Positions 55,070 through 64,000 of a stretch of 64,000 nucleotides of DNA are shown here, in pieces. Both the position numbers and the translations under genes were made by a program. Numbering within the stretch: the first letter of the stretch is position 1; the number at the start of each line of letters is the position of its first letter. The notes under the pieces are model-generated. The model did no database searches and had not been told where the DNA came from. It saw only the letters and a program-made list of their open reading frames with translations. Source of the DNA: Ottelia alismoides (Eukaryota > Streptophyta > Magnoliopsida > Alismatales > Hydrocharitaceae); NCBI GenBank assembly GCA_037367405.1, contig JAZKJV010008264.1, positions 186,001-250,000 of the forward strand. The letters run 5' to 3'.

Positions 55070-56150
55070 CCTTTATTCTTCCATTTTGGCTTTAAATCCC
55101 TACTAAAACAATACAACTAACTTGTATAAATTAACATCTAACATCTAATATGCAATCAATTTTTAAATACATGTATTTAAAGTTAAATTTAAAAAATAAT
55201 GAAAAGAAAAGAAAAAAATAAAAGAAGTATCAAAGATACCGATTGATCTCGAACCTCGAGATCAGGTAAAATATTGACTAGTTCGACCAGGAATGAATAG
55301 GGGAGATAGTGTGAAATATTGTGCAAAATTACAAAGAAACCCTAATTATTTTATGTACAACGTACTGTGTAAATATCTCAATATTGCACTATTTTATTCA
55401 TTATCATACACAATCCAACCAATAAAGTGTTCAACACAAAACTTGTACGTATTAATGTATTGAAAATAAGAAAAATATTAGCAAAAATAAATTGTGCACA
55501 ATATACTTGGTACACTCAAATGAAAAAAGCCACTAATAGAATTTCATTGATGACTATCTACTCCATATGATATCAAATTGAACTAAACTCACTTCCATTG
55601 TATATAAAATTAAATTATCTATCAAATAATATGGAATCATTGGAATTGGAGCTAAAATGCAAAAGTGACTTTTGGGGGTACTATTATACTTAGGCATTTG
55701 TACATATAACCAGTTATTTTATTCTTTACATTTTTAGTCTTCTTATCTTTTGTATTTATATATATATATATATTAAAAATATAAACACATTTAAAATACA
55801 TCCAAAATAATTAATACATCCAAATGCATAAGTATAATATACCTATAATATAGATACATGTATTTAATAAAATCATAAAAACACCATAAAAAGTACGTAA
55901 ATAATGCCGTAATAAATTATGGAAATATGACATTATGTATAAAAAACAAAATAAAATACATAATATACAAGTACATATATACCTATATATAATATGTAAA
56001 TATTAATAAATAACATTATAAAAATAATAAAAAATCACGATTAAAATAGTTTATAAAATAATAAACATTTTTTATTTTTTTTCATTTTTTAAATAAAAAT
56101 TATTAGCTATTTCTTATTGAACTAATTCGTATTTTTATTTTATATTTGTC
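55070..56150 (-). repeat. AT-rich interspersed repeat, copy B (inverse of copy A)
   Basis: Reverse complement aligns with 3255-4430: the TATCTTTGATACTTCTTTT block (55240-55215), ATACATGTATTTAAA, AATGGAAGAATAAAGGTGAATG (about 55090-55065), and ACCCCCAAAAGTCACTTTTGC against GACCCAGAAAGCCAACTTTTAC. Contains a (TA)n run near 55757. No ORF. Confidence 0.6.
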
Positions 56151-57957
56151 TTCTAACGGGCCTATGTGGCCTAATGAGAACTTTGGAAGTGTTGACACCT
56201 CAGTCAACACCTCCTCTGCACGACCCTAGCCACATATACATGTCAAAAGCACTAACTCCCTCTCTTATCCAATTTTTTAGTAGATCCTCCATGCTTCTGA
56301 TCACCTTGAGCCTAACATGAAAGCTGGTCATCAGATCATGCACCTCCACACCATATATCTAAACTCCATCAACTCCCAAGCAATCAGAGTGAAATCCTTC
56401 TCGCAAGGCACCTCCTTATACTGGCTATAAAATAAACTCCACCACCATCAACCCAATTTTTATTCCCTTTCATCCCCCACAACCCCCTTTGATTACTTGC
56501 TGGAGGGGTGTCCTTGTGACATGAGGCGTACCCTCATCGACCAAAGGCGAGGAGAATTAGGAGGAGAATGATCCGATCACTAGTGATGAGCTCTGTCAGG
56601 TTCATCTGCTCCAAAGCCCTAGACCAGATCAGAGCTATTAAATTTAGGTTTTTTCATTCCACATTTCAATTCTTAACGTAGTAAAGTTTTTAATTCTAGT
56701 TGACTTCATCTTATTTTACTTAAAATAGAGAAATTGAAGTTCTCAAAGCTCTAGGATCCTACCTTTGTTCCCCATGTTTAACACCCCATTCCGACCACCT
56801 AAGCACCCCCATCATCTTGCATTCCAAGATCCCCTCAATATCCTCCTCCACCTCATTTCCAGATATCGCCCCATCCCCCTCTATATGTGTTATCCATTCC
56901 TTATTACGCACTTCGGTGCAAATAAGAAGAAGAACAATCTATAGTTTAGAATGAGGTCTTGGCATCAATCCCTACTCCTCGCTCTTTCTGAGGTCGGGTC
57001 TTATATGTTGCGTCGACTTTCGACCTCGCTCCAATCCAGCATGAATAAACAACCCGGGCCCACGAGGACTATGCGAAGCAGGAAAGAGAGGTGAGCGATA
57101 GGATAACTTCAATTTTGGGTCGAGGAGCTTCACCCTTGATCCCTCCTTCTTTTTGTGCTTGTTAGAGCCACAAAGAGCCCACATGGGGGTGAACTTGAGT
57201 CATATCTGAAGCTTCCAAGTTTCCAAAGAAAAAAAAGACCTATATGCCTCCCCCGATGAGGCTCGGAGCGATTTGAAGGTCCATGGCCCTATGGAGGAGC
57301 CCCGATAATGATTTGAGCTACACGGGAGCTCCAGAGGCTACCGGTGGACAGAGGAGGAGCATGTCAAAGCAAGGGAAGAATAGAGGTCTTCCCTATTCTT
57401 AGAGACACCCATGACACCATAGGATCAAGAACATGATGCAGATCTAATCTAGGGCGTCCAATTGAAGCGAAGCATTGTGTAAGGAGGTTGTCAAATCAAC
57501 TTAAGTGGATGCGTCATAGTAGTGGGATTACCCCCACACCTGAGTCCCATTCCCTGGAGGGTATTTTGCGCACATTCCCTCCTCCTTTTGTTTTTATTGT
57601 TAAGTCCTGTAAATATTAAGTAGCATGTAAAATAAGTAGGTTAAATTGTAGTTTGAACCCCAAAACCTTTTATTTTTGAAATTAGGTCCTCTATCAGGTC
57701 ATGTGACACCCACCCCTCCGGCAAACGAAAATGACGGGATGAGAGCGTCGGACCTATGGTCCAATTACACCCACTATCTATGATACTCATAAAACTATCT
57801 TATGCACATTAGATCAACAATTTGACATATATAAAACAACAGGATAATTATATAGAATGGAAAGTAAAATGCAGCGTACATTCTCTTTGATAATAATCGT
57901 CAAGTCTGTGTCCACAAAATGAGATACAACATATAATTATAAATTTGCAGAAAAAGT
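56151..57957. other. Gap: no supportable gene; possible LTR-like start
   Basis: Moderate GC at 56160-57580 with short frames only. TGTGACACCCACCCC at about 57703 resembles the start of a Ty3 LTR but no matching copy is in the window. Confidence 0.4.
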
Positions 57958-60900
57958 TGTAAAACTCGAAAATATGAACAAGGACTAAATTGCAAAAATT
58001 ACCGAAGTTTGAGCTTAATTGCAAAAACCGTAGTTACACAATGTTAAAAATTCAAGTGAGAATCCCATCGCGTAGTGCTCGTCGAGACCTCTCCAACGGT
58101 ATCAAGAACGTCCAAATCCGATATCGGACGAGGAAGTTATGGTCATTTTACGACCATGGGTCAGAAATCGGACCCGGATCCAAACCCGGGTATAAAATGA
58201 AAATGATTAGGGCTTGGATGACCATACCACTTTTTCCCCCACCCAATCCACCAGAGCTCCACCCCGGAACTCGTCGGAATGCCGCCAAAGTCGTCGGAGT
58301 TCGCCGAAGAACGTCGAATCGCGGAGCCGAAGGTACCAACGCGAAGATCTATCTGCGAGGGATTGTTTAGAGATGAATGGGTGGAGTTTACCTTAATATT
58401 TGGTTTACGAATGGTGTAATATAAATCTAAGTAGCTACATGACACAGATAAGAGCTCAAAGTGGAAAAAAGCTGAGGTGTAGGTGTTCGTATGACCATTT
58501 TGCCTTCCACGAGATCCGCTTTTGATTGTTATGATGTATTCATTTCTTAAGAAGTGGAACATGCCTTAATTTGAAGTGAAGATACAATTCTAATTAACAA
58601 AATATGGAAAGGATTCATGTGCATCCGGATTGTAAAATACTAATTTTAGTCCTTATTCACATATAACACGAGTTATATTAAGTTCTCAGACTGTCCATAT
58701 TACGATAAATCTCCTGTTGTAAATTTTGAGTCACTTCAATTCTAACTTTCTGAAAGTATAATGGATATAAGATGGTTTGATCCTTTTCGTACTATGGGTA
58801 ACTATGTTGGTAAAGATTGTTTTCAAATATGCAATGTCAAACTTCTTGTAGATGGTCTCTCAGTACTATATTCCAAGTTTTTTCACATGGAATCGGTTTT
58901 TCTTAGATTGAAAAAATGAACAGTTATACAGAGTGGTTGGAATTCAAAACAGCATGTGAAAGTATGTGACGAGATTGTCTATTTAAGACTTTACCTCAAT
59001 AAAAGATTAAATTGAGTGGTTGCACTTCTTAGAGCATTTAGCAAACGGTTAGACATTGCTAGTCTGTATCATGGAGGATAAGGTTGCAGTCATGCAGATG
59101 CTTTGATCCTTCCCTATAGAATCCAACTTCTACCTTCCTAAACTATTTATTCTATTTCTGTTGCTTTGGTGGACTTAGGAATTCATCCAAATATGGCCAC
59201 CTATTCTGCTTTAATTGATGTATTTTATAAGCAAGGGTCAATTATTGAAGCTACTCACCACTTTAATATGATGAGAGAAATTGGACTAGAACTTAATTTA
59301 GTGACATATAGTCCCTTAATTGATGTTCTCTGTTGAGTTGGTGGCTTAGGTCAAGCTAAGAAGCTCCTTGATGAAATTTTGGACAAGGGAATGGACCCTG
59401 ATAAAGTTGCTTATATGTCCTTGATTTATGGGAACGTTGAAATTTGGTAATTGCGTGATGCTTCTGCTCCGAAGCGTAGGATGGAGGAAATGGGGTTTAG
59501 ACGGATGCACATGTGTACACGCCATTGATACGTGGGCTTTGCAATCAGATCATAGAAGCGAGGAATATGTTAACCTGAGATGTTCGATAATGGTGTTTCT
59601 CCAGGTAAAGTTGTCTATAATTGTTTAATTAGTAAATGTCATAAATGAAAATTATGAATAGCCATGAGAATACGAATATTCGACTCCAGTTGGCTTAGTG
59701 ACTAAGTGATCTCATGTAAATTATTTTGAGTATTAATATTATTGATGAAGAGAAATAAATCTCCAATGAGAAGCATGTCTCATTTGAAAACTCAGATAGA
59801 GTTTTGGACAGCTGTAAATAACCTGGTAGAGAGTTTAGTGCTGCTTTGGCTCACCGTGTGTTGTGTGCACTACTTAGTGCTCCTTTTGGCGTCTTAGTGA
59901 TTTTTTCGTCATGGCGTCGAGTGTTTGCGCCTTGTGCTTTGTGTTGCGCTTTGAGTTCTGTGTGTTCTCCTCCTGACGATGAGGCTTACGGGCTCTATGT
60001 GACTCCTCTTGAGATGTGTGCTACTAACATGGTGTGTGAATGGTGACCCTAAGTAGCATTAAACTACAATCCAAGCTCATCCTTCCTTACCGACGTGACT
60101 TCTAGGTACTTATAGGTGGTTGGCCCCACGTATAAGTACCCGGACGCACCTTTGTGAGGAAAGACACCAAGTCTTTTAAATAAAAAGTCGTAAAACTATG
60201 TGATTAATAGTAATAATGCAGGATCAAATGTATTGAATCATATTGTTCCTTTTATCGGAAAATCTATCGATGAATGTGGATTTGGATGGTTAACGACGAG
60301 TTGTGGGTTGAAATTTTGAATTTTGAATCGAAACTTCAGTTTGTTAACTGAAGCTAACGGACGTGTTGGGAACTTAGTTAGGATGCTTGTACCCTATCGC
60401 ATGCCTACGGAGGCACCCCAATCCTAAGGTCTTCTTATTACCTTAGAGTCATAGTGTGAGGTCTCACGTAACCCAAGACCACAGACTATCCATGAAGCTT
60501 AGGTTATAATTCTATTATCATCCTACTCTTGGTGAACAATATATATGCATATATGGGTAGGAATAATAAGTCAAGTTATTACAAGTCGCTTTGTGTGGTA
60601 TGGTTGTTCTTTGTGAGGTATCGTTTCTTAGTGGATGTTGGAAACAGGGAAGTTGTTTATATTCGTGAGTTTCACAACTACTTCTTGTACACTTTTTGTT
60701 TATCTTTCTAGTTGTTCTATATTCGTATTGGACGCTTTGCTCATAAACCTATTTGCATGAATTTGACAGGTTTGCAGGAGCAACAACCACATCGATAGAC
60801 GACAAGAGGTTGACTTGGTTGCAACCCTTCTTTTGTGGTACAGTGAGTTCTTGTTCGTTAGAGTTTTACTTGTACCTGTACTTCTTTTTGAGAGACATGA

Positions 60901-61133
60901 TGGTGATGTACGCACACGACTATAAGTTCATGGTGATGTATACTTGTTGCTACAATTTTAAAGTTTGTTGTATAATTTTTTGTGGTCATGATGTATGAAT
61001 GGAATGAAATGAAAAAAATGTAGTTCTCCCTTCTTTACTATTCTCCTGCAACTTTGGTACAGCTTGGTATTTCGAATGTAGAATCGTATAGGGATGTATA
61101 TTTGTGAGTATCTCGACCCTGGGGGGCGTCACA
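57958..61133 (+). repeat. Proposed expanded 5' LTR (about 3.2 kb) of gag-only Ty3 element, copy 2
   Basis: Start TGTAAAACTCGAAAA pairs with TGTAGAACCCGAAAA at 62838, directly after the element's spacer. End GTATCTCGACCCTGGGGGGCGTCACA directly precedes the primer site and matches the end of the 1727-2884 LTR. Blocks: U3 (57958-58365), a host-like segment (58366-58930) that recurs at 63455-64000, a PPR gene remnant (59163-59646), and U5 (from about 60700). Against copy 1 (1158 bp) this LTR carries a 2-kb insert. The alternative, an unrelated solo fragment at 57958 followed by a separate LTR, cannot be excluded because the 3' LTR leaves the window. Confidence 0.6.
59163..59646 (+). pseudogene. 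P-class PPR protein gene fragment
   Basis: Pentatricopeptide-repeat proteins bind organellar RNA; each repeat is about 35 residues. Consecutive units read LGIHPNMATYSALIDVFYKQ, then EATHHFNMMREIGLELNLVT then YSPLIDVLC (TGA at 59334-59336), GGLGQAKKLLDEILDKGMDP then DKVAYMSLIYG, RRMEEMGF, DAHVYTPLIRGLCNQ, and TEMFDNGVSPGKVVYNCLIS. Frameshifts near 59445, 59505 and 59568. Spacing and the T/Y-x-x-L-I-x-G pattern identify the P class. No start or targeting peptide is found. It sits between the U3- and U5-like parts of the proposed LTR. Confidence 0.85.
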
Positions 61134-61136
61134 GCA

Positions 61137-61148
61137 TGGTATCAGAGT
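61137..61148 (+). promoter_or_regulatory. Primer-binding site (initiator tRNA-Met), gag-only element copy 2
   Basis: TGGTATCAGAGT three bases after the LTR end GTCACA; 11 of 12 bases complement the 3' end of initiator tRNA-Met. This fixes the LTR end at 61133. Confidence 0.92.
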
Positions 61149-61302
61149 AATGATACTCCAATAAACTTCACAAATATGTTTCTTATGTGATATTTGAAAT
61201 ACAGATAGTGTATGTCTCTTGATCCTACACTAGTTCCAGGAGACTAGTAGATTTAGTTCCATATCCTCATGTCTCTCAAAGGTACAAAAAAATATTAATG
61301 TT

Positions 61303-62560
61303 ATGGTTCTCGTGCAGGACCATGCCACCGTGAGTCGATTCAGATGTGGCGCAACAGTTGGCCCTGCTGGTTCAGGCCGTTCAGGGCAACCGGCAACGCC
61401 GGGAGCTGCTAGACAGAGGCTCCAAGAGCAGCCTGATCCCTCCTATAGACCTTCAGGGGAGGAGTCCAATGTACATCCAGTGCCATAACTAGATTCAGAA
61501 TAAGAATGAGGATATGGATGATTTGCAGAAGCGTCATACTACTTACGCTGCTTACCAGTGGTCCAAGGTACCACAGTTCTTGGGCACTACTACACCAGTT
61601 GATGCAGAGTTGTGGATGGAGCATATGTCCAAGGTGCTACGGATTATTCGTGCTCCAACAGATAGTTGGCTTACCATTGCAGTATTTTCATTTACTGCAT
61701 ATGATGGGAGATGGTGGAATGCCATCAAGGAGCATCTCACAGAACCGATTACTTGGGATGTATTCGTGGATGAGTTTCGCGAAGAGTTCTATCCAAACCA
61801 TTGGGTTGAAGAGCAAAGGAGAGTGGTTTGTAGAGCTGAAATAGGGTTCCATGATAACTCAAGAATATCTGATCCGCTATACGGAACTTACACGCCACTC
61901 TCCTGCCACTACAGCCTACCTACGAGAGAATTTGCAGAAGTTCATCCGTGGCATGAGAAAAGAAGTACAAGACCGTTTGTCTACCTTGGACCTCACCTCT
62001 GTCAAGGAGGTGAAAATAAAGGTAACATGGTGGGAGGCTACTCAGAGAAGACAACCCATAGGACAGACACAGTTCCATACTGAACAGTAAAAAAACATCA
62101 CACCGAGATTCTCTCCGTTCTCGTAGAAATCATCGTTTCCACCCATTTGCAGCAGTCCCAACTACCATAGGTTCTACTTCGTCTCACACTTTGGGACAAG
62201 CTTGGTTAGTCATGGTGCAGCATCTTCCCGACCTCCAGTACACCCACAAGGCCGCCAATCGCAAGAAGACAATATGGCTTCGGGAGGATCGTTCTCACCG
62301 TGAGTTTGTCTCCGTTTTGTCAACCTGGTCATTTCATAGCACATTATCCCCAACGAGTTAGTGGTTAGGATACAACTCAACAGACTGCGAGGCCCAACAA
62401 TTCATCATATACACATGGGTCAGGTTTTCATCGTAGGGGTGGAGGTTACCACCATCCTCCGTTGCAACAAACATAATACAGCAGGATCCACTTTTTTACC
62501 AGCACACGAGGACAGTTGAATGTCGTCACCCAGGAGCAGGTCCATGCCTCCGTTTCAGTT
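61303..62560 (+). pseudogene. Ty3/gypsy gag, gag-only element copy 2
   Basis: Capsid domain: the N-terminal frame 61303-61488 is Gly/Pro/Gln-rich; 61514-61850 encodes KVPQFLGTTTPVDAELWMEH, TAYDGRWWNAIKEHL and FVDEFREEFYPNHWVEEQ, the classical retrotransposon gag core (W, F-x(3)-F, Y-P). After a frameshift near 61850, 61851-62090 continues QEYLIRYTELTRHSPATTAY, LRENLQKFIRGMRKEVQDRL. A CCHC knuckle at 62307-62347 has lost one base and its last Cys is Tyr. Decay is lighter than in copy 1: two or three indels. No protease or pol follows. Confidence 0.88.
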
Positions 62561-62837
62561 GTCCAAGGTATGGTTTCATATATAAAATTTTATTTCACAA
62601 ATTGTTTCACCTTTCGTCATGCTCTTTGTTTTGTGTTGGGAACCTACAGACTGATATCAGGGATAACTTACCTCGTTTGCTCACTAGTATAGAAGTCCGA
62701 AAACCCCGAGTTTGACTCTCTTTGAGATTTTATGGTTTTCATCCTTTTCTTTGAGATTTTTATGGATCACGCGAATAATATACTAGTAGGATCATACATC
62801 AAGTCTTGAGCACGGGACTTCTTTGATATTTTTATGA
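62561..62837 (+). mobile_element. Spacer and purine tract before 3' LTR, copy 2
   Basis: About 280 bases only, non-coding, homologous in its last part to 1570-1726. Ends AAGTCTTGAGCACGGGACTT then TTTGATATTTTTATGA, immediately before the TGTAGAACCCG LTR start. This shows that gag passes straight to the 3' LTR. Confidence 0.75.
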
Positions 62838-64000
62838 TGTAGAACCCGAAAACCCGAACAGGGACTAAATTGCAAAAATTATTGAAGTATGGGCTTAATT
62901 ATAAATATTGTACTTACACAGTGTTCAAAAAAATCAAGTGAGAAGCCCGTCCCGTAGTGCTCGTCCAGACCTTTCCAATGATATCAAGATTGTCCATATC
63001 TGATATCGGACGAGGAAGTCATAGTCAAATTACGACCATGGGTCAGAAATTGGACCCCGATCCATTTATCCGAACCCGGGTATAAAATGAACATGATTAG
63101 GGATTAGGGCTTGGCCAATCATACCACTTTTTCCCCCGCCCAGACCGCCGGAGCTCTGCCTCGGAGCTCGCCGGAACGCCGCCAAAGTGGTCAGAGTTCG
63201 TCGGATCGCGGAGCTGAAGGTACCGACGCGAAGATCTCTCTACGAGGGACTCGTTTCTCATCTCCATAAGGTACAGATCATCACCTCTTACTGTCGTTTT
63301 CGGTATTTTTGTTTTCTATGGGTTGGTTTTCAGATTTTTTCATCAAATCATGTTTAAATCAAGAGGTGTTCACATGCGGAGTGTCAGAAGAGGTCTGATC
63401 TCAAATGAAGACCTGATCTGAGTTGTGATTTAGATCTGTGTTCATAGATGAATGGTGGATTTTAATCAAAGATTTGATTTATGAATGGTGTAATATAAAT
63501 CTAAGTAGCTACAAGGCACAAATAGGAACTTAAAGTAGGAAAAGCTGAGGTGTAGGTGTTCGCATGACCATTTTGCTTCCACGAGATCCGCTTTTGATTG
63601 TTATGATGTCTTCATTTCTTATGAAGTGGAACATGCCTCTATTAGAAGTAAAGATACAATGCTAATTAACAAAATATGGAAAGGATTCATGTGCATCCGG
63701 ATTGTAAAATACTAATTTTAGTCCTTATTCACATAAAACATGAGTTATATTAAGTTCTCAGACTATCCATATTACCATAAATCTCCTGTTGTAAATTTTG
63801 AGTCAGTTCAATTCTAACTTTCTGAAAGTATAATGGATATAAGATGGTTTGATACTTTTCGTATTATGAGTAACTATGTTGGTAAAGATTATTTTCAAAT
63901 ACGCAATGTATGGCATTTGCTTCTTGTAGACGGTCTCTCTCAGTACTATATTACCGATTCTTTCACAGGGAATCGGTTTTTCTTAGTTTATAAAAATGAA
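62838..64000 (+). repeat. 3' LTR of copy 2 (runs off the window)
   Basis: Parallel to 57958-58930 throughout: same U3 (CGGACGAGGAAGT, CGACCATGGGTCAGAAAT, GGGTATAAAATGA promoter-like box), same host-derived block from about 63455, ending in GAATCGGTTTTTCTTAG. It keeps a segment at 63255-63455 (AAGGTACAGATC onward) that is also in the copy 1 LTR but deleted from 52.5 and 58.3 kb. If the proposal is right it continues with the PPR fragment beyond the window. Confidence 0.75.

Overview
This is nuclear DNA of a flowering plant, probably from the repeat-rich part of a large genome. The evidence is plant gene fragments with GT-AG introns (Nudix hydrolase, TPLATE-complex subunit TWD40-2, PIP aquaporin, P-class PPR, CDC20) and dense plant LINEs, LTR retrotransposons and hAT elements. 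I cannot place it more precisely than angiosperm. There are no bacterial-type operons, rRNA or CRISPR arrays. Only two loci look gene-like, and both carry lesions: a five-exon Nudix hydrolase (13788-14834, minus) and a single-exon CDC20-like APC/C activator (49630-50880, minus).

Layout. 1-2884: 3' half of a gag-only Ty3/gypsy element (gag, non-coding spacer, 1.16-kb LTR). 2885-12130: AT-rich and diverged repeats, including an Athila/Tat-type primer-binding site and a CACTA-like end. 13788-16449: Nudix gene followed by a decayed, intron-retaining piece of TWD40-2, cut at 16450 by a Ty1/copia element. 18.7-37.1 kb: one old L1-type LINE (L1-A) broken by a stack of later insertions. L1-1 with its own hAT sits at 19499-25960. 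A coding-poor copia-type LTR element (LARD-A) sits at 26241-33564 and holds a twin-primed L1 (L1-C), which holds a solo LTR and a hAT that holds another hAT. Almost every junction has a readable target-site duplication, so the order of insertion can be read directly.

37.1-47.0 kb: an RTE-clade LINE (minus), then another L1 (L1-B, minus) split by two hAT elements. One (40237-41615) has captured a PIP aquaporin gene fragment with introns, a Pack-hAT. The other (42673-46699) contains a third hAT and a nearly intact second LARD copy whose LTRs differ by one substitution and one 2-nt indel.

49.6-51.05 kb: CDC20-like gene with a plausible TATA box, a CT-repeat leader and an in-frame C-box, but no usable AUG. 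55.1-56.2 kb: an AT-rich repeat related to the one at 3.3-4.4 kb, in inverse orientation.

57958 to the window end: a second gag-only Ty3 element. It is best read as a 5' LTR of about 3.2 kb (57958-61133), a tRNA-iMet primer site, gag, a short spacer and a 3' LTR running off the window. Its LTR appears expanded by a host segment with a decayed PPR gene. Together with the copy at 1-2884 this suggests a mobilised pol-less TR-GAG family, one branch of which carries a gene fragment inside its LTRs. That element and the Pack-hAT are the most unusual features here.
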